Shown here: piece after piece, positions 1-6,321 of the stretch
How the letters are laid out: every line of letters starts with the position of its first letter
Position numbering within the stretch: position 1 is the first letter of the stretch
Assembly: GCA_022702195.1 (NCBI GenBank)
Contig: JAKONB010000359.1
Location: forward strand, 1 to 7,736
Direction: 5' to 3'
DNA: 7,736 bases
From: Beijerinckiaceae bacterium
GTDB taxonomy: Bacteria > Pseudomonadota > Alphaproteobacteria > Rhizobiales > Beijerinckiaceae
Program-made: the position numbers and the translations under genes
Notes under the pieces: model-generated
Databases searched by the model: none
The model's input: the letters and a program-made list of their open reading frames with translations, nothing else
What the model was told of the DNA's origin: nothing

Positions 1-104
1 GCCGCAGCGTCCTGTCCGGGACCGCCCGGGCATTGCGCGCCCGGGACGACGTGAAGGCGGTCTATCTCGGCGTCCTGGCGACGCCCGCCTGCCTCACGGC
101 GTGA
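1..104 (+). CDS. LivF-like ABC transporter ATP-binding protein, C-terminal end (5' partial)
   Basis: Only the last 33 or so residues are visible, read in the frame starting at base 3 and ending at TGA 102-104. They include VLSGTARALRARDDVKAVYL followed by GV and a short tail (LATPACLTA). The order 'G-T, then L, then a short charged stretch, then V-x-x-x-YLG' is the usual end of LivF/LivG-type ATPases of branched-chain-amino-acid-type importers; the 'YLG' close to the C terminus is the best clue. No Walker motif is visible because the body of the gene lies upstream. LivF is preferred over LivG mainly because LivF is commonly the last ATPase gene in such clusters. The 289-bp gap and terminator-like repeat after it suggest that it ends a separate transcription unit. 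Family call fairly likely; LivF versus LivG uncertain. Confidence 0.65.
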   Translation, partial: RSVLSGTARALRARDDVKAVYLGVLATPACLTA

Positions 105-124
105 ACCGCACCGTTCCAGGAAAT

Positions 125-156
125 CTCAAGGCCGGGAAAGCATCTTCCGGGTTGAG
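125..156 (+). terminator. Terminator-like imperfect inverted repeat
   Basis: The arms CTCAAGGCCGGGAA (125-138) and TTCCGGGTTGAG (145-156) can pair as CTCAA/TTGAG, CC/GG and GGAA/TTCC, with a GG bulge, one G-G mismatch and a 6-nt loop. It lies 20 nt after the stop of the LivF-like gene, where a terminator would be expected. There is no T-run after it, so it is not a textbook intrinsic terminator; it could instead protect a mRNA 3' end after Rho-dependent termination. Confidence 0.35.
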
Positions 157-180
157 GCGAAATTAAAGTATGTGATTTTG

Positions 181-209
181 TTGACTTGAGAGGCCGAATT
201 TCCAACATT
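181..209 (+). promoter_or_regulatory. Candidate sigma70-type promoter for the porin operon
   Basis: TTGACT at 181-186 matches the -35 consensus in five of six positions. With a 17-bp spacer the -10 position is AACATT (204-209), which keeps the A at position 2, the A at position 4 and the final T of the consensus and is only a fair match. Alphaproteobacterial -10 boxes are often weak. It lies in the AT-richer part of the gap, about 180 nt upstream of the porin start, implying a long leader. No start site can be proved from sequence. Confidence 0.35.
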
Positions 210-219
210 GTGTTGGCAA
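199..219. promoter_or_regulatory. Palindromic operator-like site over the candidate -10 box
   Basis: The half-sites TTTCCAACA (199-207) and TGTTGGCAA (211-219) are separated by TTG. The inner six bases of each arm, CCAACA and TGTTGG, are perfect inverted complements; one mismatch follows, then two more matching pairs. The size and symmetry fit a dimeric regulator site, and its overlap with the candidate -10 would suit repression. The regulator is unknown: no regulator gene is in the window. The 3-nt loop could also form a small RNA hairpin, but the short stem makes a DNA site more plausible. Confidence 0.35.
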
Positions 220-285
220 CAAGAGCCTGTCAGCATCCTGATTGCCGGGATTTGACGGTGCTCAACTTGTCTTGATCGACCCTGT

Positions 286-307
286 ACGGGACGTGTCTTC
301 GTCCCGT
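286..307 (+). promoter_or_regulatory. Perfect GC-rich hairpin in the presumed porin leader
   Basis: ACGGGACG (286-293) and CGTCCCGT (300-307) are perfect inverted complements around a 6-nt loop, TGTCTT. It sits downstream of the candidate promoter and about 86 nt before the porin start, so it would be transcribed into the 5' untranslated RNA. No T-run follows, so it is probably not an intrinsic terminator. It may be an mRNA-stabilising or regulatory structure; no known riboswitch class is recognised. Confidence 0.4.
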
Positions 308-393
308 CGCAACGGCCCCCTGCCCTTTCCGCCTTCCCGAGCGCCGGCACGAACGGCCGATGGCTGATGCATGCCCGCGAGAGACGAGCCTTG

Positions 394-1878
394 ATGACCG
401 ACGACCTGCGACCGGTATCTCCCCCGCCCCATCTGCCGAACCGCTTTCTGCGCAAAGCCCTGCTGGGGACCTGCCTCACCTGCGCCATCCCCCTCGGGAT
501 CACGGCGGCTCCGGCCCAGTCCCCCAGTGCGATCGAGAGCCTCACCGGCGAGGCTGGCCCCAGCACGGATGCGGGCGCGATCGGCGTCGCGCCGGACGGT
601 ACCGCGAAGTGGCACGGCCCGCTGGCCCCCTACGCGGCACGCCTCGCGGCGCAGGGTCTGAGCTTCGACGTCAATGCGTACGAATACTTCTTCTCCAATC
701 CGAGCGCCGGGCTGCGGCCGGGGCAATTGTCCAACTCGACCTATTACCTGCTCAGCCTCGACGCCGATCTCGACCGGATCGCCGGCATCCGGGGCGGCTG
801 GCTCCATTATACGCAGACCTTCTTCGGCCTGCGCTGGAACAACCGCAACATGGACGGCGACGTCGGCGATTCGACGGTGGGCTATCAGCCGACCTACAAC
901 CGCGACTTCGCCCGCCTCTCGATCCTGACCTACGAGCAGCGGCTGTTCGACGACACCCTCGCCATCGAGATCGGCCGCACCCATCCCAACCGCTATTACG
1001 CGCTGCCACCCTGCCAATCGAGCGTCAGCTGCTTCCAGGACATCCTGCAGATCAACGCCGGCCTGACCTCGCCGCTCTACTCGGTCTGGGGCGCGAACCT
1101 CGCCTACAAGCTCTCGGCCGACGATTACGTCCAGGCCGGTGCCTTCAGCGTCACCAGCGGGGCCAATTTTCTCTCCGGCTACGATTGGGGCTACGAGCCG
1201 CTGAACGGCGCCCTGGTGCTGGCCGAGATCGGCCGTTCCACCACCTTCGCGACGCGGGCCTATCCGGGGCGCGTGGCGCTGACCGGCTTCACCACCACCG
1301 CCGACCACCCGGACAACCTCAGGACAATGTTCGGCACCTCGAAGGGCCTCAACCCGGGCGCTCAGGTGCTCCAGAGATCGGGCACCTCCGGCGTGATCCT
1401 GACCGGATCGCAGGTGATCTGGCGCGCCGATGCCGGCACGGACGCCGCCAACCCGAACCCGACCTCGGTCCAGGCCTATACGAGCCTCGCCTACGCGCCC
1501 GATCCGACCATTCCGATCCGCTGGAATGCCTTCGCGGGTCTCACCCTCCAGGCCCCGGACCAGACCCGGCCGTTCGACCGCTACGGCATCAAGGCGAACT
1601 GGCAGCGCATCGCCCCCGACTACGCGCGATTCCTCTCCGACGCCAATGCCATCTCCGGCGGCTCGGGTGCGCCCTATGCGCGCGACAAGTTCGTCTTCGA
1701 GGCCAATGCGCATCTGGCCGTCGGCAAGGGCGTCTTCTTCGAGCCGGTGGTCCAATACCTCGTCAACGGCAATTCCTACTGGAATCCCTACACCGCCAAC
1801 CGCGCCAAGGACGGGTTCTATGTCGGCGCGACCCTCATCGTGCCGCTCGGCGCGATCTTCGGTCTCTCTCCGGGCTGA
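394..1878 (+). CDS. OprB-family outer-membrane porin
   Basis: The 494-residue product is a predicted outer-membrane beta-barrel of the OprB carbohydrate-porin type, allowing diffusion of small solutes into the periplasm. An N-terminal export signal is visible: basic residues around 16-21 (NRFLRK), a hydrophobic core at about 22-38 and a likely signal peptidase I site after APA (residue 41). The mature part has family-like segments: a start around GPLAPYAARLAAQGLSFDV (75-93), DADLDRIAGIRGGWLHYT (123-140), IEIGRTHPNRYYALPPC (191-207), two nearby cysteines (207 and 213) that could form a disulfide, WGANLAYKLSADDYVQAGAF (232-251), and a final amphipathic strand FYVGATLIVPLGAIFGL close to the C terminus. 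I chose ATG 394 because GAGAG lies 10 nt upstream at 379-383; the in-frame ATG at 367 has no such site. It is the first gene of the presumed operon. OprB is named for sugars, but the linked genes suggest an organosulfur solute (inference). Confidence 0.8.
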   Translation: MTDDLRPVSPPPHLPNRFLRKALLGTCLTCAIPLGITAAPAQSPSAIESLTGEAGPSTDAGAIGVAPDGTAKWHGPLAPYAARLAAQGLSFDVNAYEYFFSNPSAGLRPGQLSNSTYYLLSLDADLDRIAGIRGGWLHYTQTFFGLRWNNRNMDGDVGDSTVGYQPTYNRDFARLSILTYEQRLFDDTLAIEIGRTHPNRYYALPPCQSSVSCFQDILQINAGLTSPLYSVWGANLAYKLSADDYVQAGAFSVTSGANFLSGYDWGYEPLNGALVLAEIGRSTTFATRAYPGRVALTGFTTTADHPDNLRTMFGTSKGLNPGAQVLQRSGTSGVILTGSQVIWRADAGTDAANPNPTSVQAYTSLAYAPDPTIPIRWNAFAGLTLQAPDQTRPFDRYGIKANWQRIAPDYARFLSDANAISGGSGAPYARDKFVFEANAHLAVGKGVFFEPVVQYLVNGNSYWNPYTANRAKDGFYVGATLIVPLGAIFGLSPG

Positions 1879-1913
1879 GACCGCGCGCAACCGCCCACCC
1901 CACCATCGCTTTC

Positions 1914-1921
1914 GAGAGGAG
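1914..1921 (+). promoter_or_regulatory. Strong ribosome-binding site of the SfnB-type gene
   Basis: GAGAGGAG ends 6 nt before ATG 1928. It is the clearest Shine-Dalgarno match in the window and fixes the start of the oxidoreductase at 1928, although the open frame extends far upstream to 1430. Confidence 0.7.
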
Positions 1922-1927
1922 TCGCCC

Positions 1928-3196
1928 ATGGGTTCCCTGGCAGAGGCCACCATCGACCACAACGCTCATCCGCGGGTCAATTCGCAGGACCCCGTCCCGC
2001 CGCGCCCCCGCCCGAGGCAGCAACCGGACGTGATCCGCTCCGACGCGGAGGCGATCGCCACCGCGGAACGGCTCGCCGCGGATTTCGCCGCGGGCGCGGC
2101 GCTCCGGGACCGGGAGGGGCTGCTGCCCCTGTCCGAACTGGACGCCTATTCCCAGAGCGGGCTCTGGGCGATCAACGTGCCGAAGGCCCATGGCGGCCCG
2201 GGACTCTCCTATGCCACCCTCGCCAGGGTGATTGCGATCATCGCGGCGGCCGATAGCAGTCTTGCGCAGATCACCCAAAACCATCTGGCGATCAACGCGC
2301 ATATCGACATCGACGGGACCGAGACGCAGAAGGCCGAATTCTTCGGCTGGGTGTTGGCGGGCCTGCGCTTCGGCAACGCCTTCTCCGAGCTCAACAGCAG
2401 AACCGTCGCCGCCTTCGAGACGACGATCCGCTACGAGGGCGACGAGGCGATCATCGACGGTCGGAAATTCTACAGCACCGGGGCGTTGCTGGCGCACATC
2501 ATCCCGATCGTCGCCGTCGATCCGGATGGCCAGGTGTTCCTGTCCTTCGCCGAGCGCGAGGCGCCGGGATTGAGCATCACCAACGACTGGTCGAGCTTCG
2601 GCCAGCGCACCACGGCATCGGGCAGCGTCACCCTCGACCATGTCCGCCTGCCGCGCCAGCGCCTCCTTCCGGTGAAGGCGTTCGACCGCCCCACCATCGC
2701 CGGGCCGGTCTCCCAGATCATCCAGTCGGCCATCGATGCCGGCATCGCCAGGGGCGCCATCGCGGACACCATCGCGTTCGTGCGCACCAAGAGTCGGCCC
2801 TGGGTCGACAGCGGCCAGGACAAGGCGTCGGAGGATGTGTTCACCATCGCCGCCATCGGCGACCTCGCGATCCGGCTGCACGCCGCCGAAGCCCTTCTGG
2901 AGATCGCGGGCCAAGCCATCGACCGGGCCCAGGCCGATCCGACCGAGGCCCACGTGGCCGAGGCCACCGTCCGCACCGCCGAATCGAAGGTGCTGACCAC
3001 CGACATCGCGATCCTGGCCACGAACAAACTGTTTGAACTGGCCGGAACCCGCTCGACCCTGGCCCAGTACGGCCTCGACCGCCATTGGCGCAACGCCCGC
3101 GCCCACACGCTCCACGACCCTGTGCGGTGGAAACTCTTCCACGTGGGCAACCACTACCTCAACGGCATCCATCCGCCGCGCCATCCCTGGAGCTGA
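1928..3196 (+). CDS. sfnB: SfnB-type FMN/FAD-dependent sulfur-acquisition oxidoreductase
   Basis: The 422-residue cytoplasmic protein has the acyl-CoA dehydrogenase fold and is best matched to the SfnB family of sulfur-starvation oxidoreductases, related to DszC-type FMNH2-dependent oxygenases. Family-like segments are VIRSDAEAIATAERLAADFA (35-54), GLWAINVPKAHGGPGLSYAT (78-97), ITQNHLAIN (115-123), RFGNAFSELNSRTVAAFET (147-165), GRKFYSTGALLAHIIPIVAV (178-197), DWSSFGQRTTASGSV (220-234), DAGIARGAIADTIAFVR (270-286), KLFELAGTRSTLAQYGLDRH (367-386), then RNARAHTLHDPVRWK (388-402) and a C-terminal NGIHPPRHPW. Such proteins use reduced flavin and O2 on organosulfur compounds rather than acyl-CoA (family knowledge); the true substrate is not known. 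Residues 13-31 are proline-rich and look like a flexible lead-in. It follows the porin by 49 nt. Its stop overlaps an ATG (TGATG) that begins a possible mini-ORF. The family call is strong; the gene symbol denotes the family, not a proven role. Confidence 0.85.
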   Translation: MGSLAEATIDHNAHPRVNSQDPVPPRPRPRQQPDVIRSDAEAIATAERLAADFAAGAALRDREGLLPLSELDAYSQSGLWAINVPKAHGGPGLSYATLARVIAIIAAADSSLAQITQNHLAINAHIDIDGTETQKAEFFGWVLAGLRFGNAFSELNSRTVAAFETTIRYEGDEAIIDGRKFYSTGALLAHIIPIVAVDPDGQVFLSFAEREAPGLSITNDWSSFGQRTTASGSVTLDHVRLPRQRLLPVKAFDRPTIAGPVSQIIQSAIDAGIARGAIADTIAFVRTKSRPWVDSGQDKASEDVFTIAAIGDLAIRLHAAEALLEIAGQAIDRAQADPTEAHVAEATVRTAESKVLTTDIAILATNKLFELAGTRSTLAQYGLDRHWRNARAHTLHDPVRWKLFHVGNHYLNGIHPPRHPWS

Positions 3197-3252
3197 TGCG
3201 GCCGCCTCCGCCGCGACGCAGCCCCCACCGTCTCCCCGGACCTTTCCGATGA
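3196..3252 (+). CDS. Possible 18-residue Pro/Arg-rich mini-ORF bridging the two oxygenase genes
   Basis: The ATG at 3196-3198 overlaps the sfnB-type stop by one base (TGATG), and this frame ends at TGA 3250-3252, which overlaps the ATG of the next gene (ATGA at 3249-3252). The encoded peptide would be MRPPPPRRSPHRLPGPFR. Four consecutive prolines are known to slow ribosomes unless relieved by EF-P. The arrangement would allow a ribosome to pass from one oxygenase gene to the next by two termination-reinitiation steps. No strong ribosome-binding site for the downstream ATG is seen, which makes such coupling useful. It could equally be a chance open frame in GC-rich DNA. Confidence 0.25.
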   Translation: MRPPPPRRSPHRLPGPFR

Positions 3253-4652
3253 CCCGCCAGATCCGCTTCAACGCCTTCGAGATGAATTGCGTCGGCCATC
3301 AATCGCCCGGCCTCTGGGCGCATCCGCGCGACCGGTCCTGGCAGTACAAGGATCTCGCATACTGGACGGATCTGGCCCGGACCCTCGAACGGGGGATCTT
3401 CGACGGGATCTTCATCGCCGACGTCGTGGGTTACTACGACGTCTACAAGGGCTCGAACTGGCACGCCCTGCATCAGGCGGCGCAGATCCCGGTGAACGAT
3501 CCGCTGCAGCTCGCCGCGCCGATCGCGCTGGCCACCGAGCATCTCGGCATCGGCATCACGGCCTCGACCTCGTTCGAGCACCCCTACACCTTCGCCCGGC
3601 GCCTCTCGACCGCCGACCACCACACCAAGGGGCGGGTTGGCTGGAACATCGTCACCTCCTACCTCGAGAGCGGGGCGAAGAACGTCGGCGAGGGCGGGCT
3701 CAAGCGGCACGACAACCGCTACGAGATCGCGGCCGAATATGTCGAGGTGCTCTACAAGCTTTTCGAGGGCAGCTGGGAGGACGGCGCGGTTCTGCGCGAC
3801 CGCGAGCGCCGGATCTTCACCGATCCGGCCAAGGTCCACGAGATCGGGCACCGGGGCAAGCACTTCACCGTGCCGGGCTACCATCTCAGCGAACCTTCGC
3901 CCCAGCGCACGCCGGTGCTCTACCAGGCCGGCGCCTCGGGGCCGGGCAAGGCCTTCGCCGCGGGCCACGCCGAATGCGTGTTTGTCGGCGCGCCGGCCAA
4001 ATCCCTCCTGAAGGCCTATGTCGCGGACGTGCGTGCCAAGGCAGAAGCCGCCGGGCGCTCGCGCAACGATGTGCTGATCTACAACCTCACCACGGTGATC
4101 GTCGCGGAGACCGACGACCTGGCGCGGAAAAAGTTCGAGGACTACCAACAATACACCTCGTATGACGGCGCGCTGGTCTTCATGTCGGGCTGGAGCGGCA
4201 TCGATTTCGGGCAGTACGCACCGACCGATCCGATCAAGACGGTCGAGACCAACGCCATCGTTTCGATGGTCGAGCATTTCGCCGGTTCCGAGAAGACCTG
4301 GACGATCGACGAACTGGCGCGCTGGGGCGGCATCGGCGGCCTCGGCCCGGTCTTCGTCGGCTCGGCCCAGACCGTCGCGGACATTCTCCAGGAATGGGTC
4401 GAGGAGACGGACGTCGACGGTTTCAACCTGGCTTACGCGGTGACGCCCGAAACCTTCGAGGATGCGGTCAATCTGCTGGTTCCGGAGCTCCAGAAGCGCG
4501 GTGCCTATCCGAAAGCCTACCGCCCCGGAACGCTGCGGGAGAAACTCTTCGGTCGCGGGCCGCTGCTGCCCGAGACCCATCCGGCCCATGGCTATCGCGA
4601 CATCGCGGCGGTGAAGGCCCGCGAGGCCGCGCGTGTCGAGGCCGCCGAGTGA
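3249..4652 (+). CDS. NtaA/SnaA/DszA/SoxA-family FMNH2-dependent monooxygenase (dimethylsulfide-monooxygenase-like)
   Basis: The 467-residue protein is a luciferase-like TIM-barrel monooxygenase that takes FMNH2 from a separate reductase and O2 to oxidise small organosulfur or amine substrates. Diagnostic stretches are IRFNAFEMNCVGHQSPGLW (5-23), YWTDLARTLERGIFDGIFIA (38-57), DVVGYYDVYKG (58-68), PVNDPL (81-86), GIGITASTSFEHPYTFARRL (100-119), STADHHTKGRVGWNIVTSYL (120-139), HDNRYEIAAEYVEVLYKLFE (154-173), GSWEDGAV (174-181), SEPSPQRTPVLYQAGASGPG (214-233) and GPVFVGSAQTVADILQEW (366-383). From memory these resemble DmoA of Hyphomicrobium as well as NtaA, SnaA and DszA, so the substrate cannot be assigned. 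The adjacent SfnB-type gene favours an organosulfur substrate. I chose ATG 3249 because the protein then begins at the usual family N terminus. Its stop overlaps the start of the ATPase gene (TGATG at 4650-4654), implying translational coupling. No flavin reductase is in the window. Confidence 0.85.
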   Translation: MTRQIRFNAFEMNCVGHQSPGLWAHPRDRSWQYKDLAYWTDLARTLERGIFDGIFIADVVGYYDVYKGSNWHALHQAAQIPVNDPLQLAAPIALATEHLGIGITASTSFEHPYTFARRLSTADHHTKGRVGWNIVTSYLESGAKNVGEGGLKRHDNRYEIAAEYVEVLYKLFEGSWEDGAVLRDRERRIFTDPAKVHEIGHRGKHFTVPGYHLSEPSPQRTPVLYQAGASGPGKAFAAGHAECVFVGAPAKSLLKAYVADVRAKAEAAGRSRNDVLIYNLTTVIVAETDDLARKKFEDYQQYTSYDGALVFMSGWSGIDFGQYAPTDPIKTVETNAIVSMVEHFAGSEKTWTIDELARWGGIGGLGPVFVGSAQTVADILQEWVEETDVDGFNLAYAVTPETFEDAVNLLVPELQKRGAYPKAYRPGTLREKLFGRGPLLPETHPAHGYRDIAAVKAREAARVEAAE

Positions 4653-5422
4653 TGCCGGACCCGATCCTGCGGCTGTCCGAGGTCTCGCTCTCGTTCAAGG
4701 GCATCAAGGCGATCAACGCCCTGAGCTTTGCCGTCGCGCGCGGCGAGATCTGCGCGCTGATCGGTCCGAACGGCGCCGGCAAGAGTTCGCTGCTCAACAT
4801 CCTCAACGGAGTCTACCGGGCCGACAGCGGTACGGTGGCGTTCGAGGGGGAATCCTTCGCCCGGATCCGCCCGCTCGCGGCGGCGCAGCGCGGCATCGGG
4901 CGCACCTTCCAGCACGGAGCCCTGTTCGGGAAGCTCAGCGTCCTCGACAACGTCCTGGCGGGTCTGACCCGGCACAGCCGCACCACGCTGGCCGAGCACG
5001 CCTTCGGGATCTTTCGCGATCACGCGCAGACGCGGGACTTTCGCGCGCGGGCGGAGGAGACGCTCGGCTTCCTCGACCTCTCGTCCCATCGGAACAGCAT
5101 CGTCGCGACGCTGCCCTACGGCCTTCAGAAGCGGGTCGACCTCGCCCGCGCGCTGGTCGGCCGGCCGAAACTGCTGCTCCTCGACGAGCCGATGGCCGGC
5201 ATGAACCGCGACGAGAAACGGGCGATGAGCCGCTTCATCGCGCAAGCCCGGCAGAATCTCGGCATCACCATCGTTCTGATCGAGCACGACATCGGCGTGG
5301 TCATGGACCTCTCAGACCACGTCGTGGTGCTCGATTACGGCCGAAAGGTCGGTGACGGGCCGCCCGACGCCGTGCGCAACGACCCCGCCGTGATCGCCGC
5401 CTATCTCGGCACGCGCCACTGA
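4652..5422 (+). CDS. livG: LivG-like ABC transporter ATP-binding protein
   Basis: The 256-residue cytoplasmic ATPase powers the HAAT-type importer made by the following genes. All nucleotide-binding motifs are present: Walker A GPNGAGKSS (38-46), Q-loop glutamine in GRTFQHG (Q87), signature LPYGLQKRVDLARAL (154-168), Walker B LLLLDEP (174-180) with catalytic E179, D-loop around 181-185, and switch histidine H212 in LIEHD. The long Q-loop-to-signature segment and the terminal AAYLG are typical of LivG. The signature departs from LSGGQ as LPYGL, a form I believe occurs in LivG-like proteins. ATG 4652 overlaps the preceding stop by one base; a weak GAGG at 4638-4641 may assist, but coupling is likely. 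It would pair with a LivF-type ATPase; none follows within the window. Confidence 0.9.
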   Translation: MPDPILRLSEVSLSFKGIKAINALSFAVARGEICALIGPNGAGKSSLLNILNGVYRADSGTVAFEGESFARIRPLAAAQRGIGRTFQHGALFGKLSVLDNVLAGLTRHSRTTLAEHAFGIFRDHAQTRDFRARAEETLGFLDLSSHRNSIVATLPYGLQKRVDLARALVGRPKLLLLDEPMAGMNRDEKRAMSRFIAQARQNLGITIVLIEHDIGVVMDLSDHVVVLDYGRKVGDGPPDAVRNDPAVIAAYLGTRH

Positions 5423-5435
5423 GAGCCCCCGAACC

Positions 5436-6317
5436 ATGAGCTTCTTCCTCGAAACCCTGGCTGGCGGCCTGCTGGCGGGGGTGATGTACGCCCTCGTCGC
5501 GATCGGCTTCGTGCTCGTCTACAAGGCCTCCGGCGTTTTTAACTTCGCGCAGGGGGCGATGGTGCTCTGCGCCGCGCTGACCTTCGTGACGCTCACCGAG
5601 CGGGGGCTGCCGTTCTGGCTCGCGGGCCTGCTGACGCTGGCGATCATGGTGGCGCTGGCGGTGGCCGTCGAGCGGGTGGTGCTGCGCCCGCTGACCAACC
5701 GCCCGCAGATCACGCTGTTCATGGCGACGCTGGGCCTGTCCTACGTGATCGAGGGCACGGCGCAGCTCCTGATGGGCGCCAGCGTCCACGAACTCGATCT
5801 GGGCATCGCCGACCTTCCGATTCCGCTGGGTCCGATCCAGCTCTCGAGCTTCGATCTGGTGGCGGCCGCGAGCGCCGGCGCCCTGGTGATCGCCCTGTCG
5901 CTGGTCTTCGACCGGACGCGCATCGGCCTGTCGCTGCGCGCGGTCGCCGACGATCCGGGAGCGGCGCTCTCCATCGGCATCCAGCTACAGACGCTCTGGG
6001 CCGTGGTCTGGGCGGTGGCGGGGTGCGTGGCACTGATCGCCGGGCTGCTCTGGGGGGCGCGCCAGGGCGTGCAGTTCTCGCTGACCTTCGTGGTGCTCAA
6101 GGCCCTGCCGGTCCTCATCATCGGCGGCTTCACCTCGGTTGCCGGCGCCATCGTCGGCGGCCTCATCGTCGGCGCGTGCGACAGCCTCGCCGAGATCTAT
6201 CTCGGCCCCCTGCTGGGCGGCAGCGTCTCCACCTGGTTCGCCTACGTGCTCGCCGTCGCCTTCCTGCTCGCGCGGCCCGCCGGTCTGTTCGGCGAGCGCG
6301 CCATCGAGAGAGTCTGA
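5436..6317 (+). CDS. livH: LivH-like branched-chain-amino-acid-type ABC permease
   Basis: The 293-residue inner-membrane protein is one half of the transmembrane channel of the importer. It is mostly hydrophobic, with about eight likely membrane segments. Family landmarks are YALVAIGFVLVYKASGVFNF (18-37) followed by AQGAMV, ERVVLRPL (79-86), LRAVADDPGAALSIGI (167-182), and the ATPase-coupling loop GGFTSVAGAIVGG (230-242). Length is normal for LivH. Start 5436 has GAGAG at 5421-5425, partly formed by the livG stop. It lies 13 nt after livG and 4 nt before livM. The transported solute cannot be read from the permease; the Liv family carries amino acids, amides, urea and other small molecules. 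Confidence 0.9.
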   Translation: MSFFLETLAGGLLAGVMYALVAIGFVLVYKASGVFNFAQGAMVLCAALTFVTLTERGLPFWLAGLLTLAIMVALAVAVERVVLRPLTNRPQITLFMATLGLSYVIEGTAQLLMGASVHELDLGIADLPIPLGPIQLSSFDLVAAASAGALVIALSLVFDRTRIGLSLRAVADDPGAALSIGIQLQTLWAVVWAVAGCVALIAGLLWGARQGVQFSLTFVVLKALPVLIIGGFTSVAGAIVGGLIVGACDSLAEIYLGPLLGGSVSTWFAYVLAVAFLLARPAGLFGERAIERV

Positions 6318-6321
6318 GCCA

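Larger units (their letters stand above)
105..393 (+). other. Intergenic regulatory region between LivF-like gene and porin operon
   Basis: This is the only long non-coding stretch in the window. In order it contains an imperfect inverted repeat just after the upstream stop codon (125-156), a patch visibly richer in A/T than the rest of the window (about 158-222), a TTGACT box with a palindrome downstream (181-219), and a perfect GC-rich hairpin (286-307), followed by a C-rich, poorly structured stretch up to the porin start. The reading frames crossing it have no good ribosome-binding site and look like high-GC chance frames. The layout suggests the end of one transcription unit and the start of the next. 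Confidence 0.6.

Noticed and set aside
24..45. Repeated GCCCGGG palindromes near the start of the window
   Set aside because: They lie inside the coding end of the LivF-like gene and are explained by GC-rich codon use.
246..261. Possible sigma54 (-24/-12) promoter, considered because SfnR in Pseudomonas is a sigma54 activator
   Set aside because: Only the GG and GC spacing fits; the surrounding bases do not resemble TGGCAC or TTGC.
210..275. GTG-started short frame with two cysteines (ending ...CQHPDCRDLTVLNLS), considered as a cysteine-responsive leader peptide for a sulfur operon
   Set aside because: No ribosome-binding site, only two separated cysteine codons, and its start lies upstream of the transcription start implied by the candidate promoter; no attenuator pair of hairpins could be built convincingly.
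311..358. Two copies of AACGGCC
   Set aside because: A 7-bp direct repeat is expected by chance in DNA of this composition and no third copy or spacing rule is seen.
262..1962. 566-codon open frame on the minus strand opposite the porin
   Set aside because: Composition is Arg/Gly/Glu/Asp-rich with no recognisable domain, as expected for the complement of a high-GC gene; the plus-strand protein has a signal peptide and porin features.
1835..3271. Long minus-strand frame opposite the SfnB-type gene
   Set aside because: Antisense shadow: low-complexity GC-driven translation, while the plus strand matches a known family along its length and has a strong ribosome-binding site.
3159..4589. Long minus-strand frame opposite the monooxygenase gene
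   Set aside because: Antisense shadow of a well-recognised plus-strand gene; no motif or start signal.
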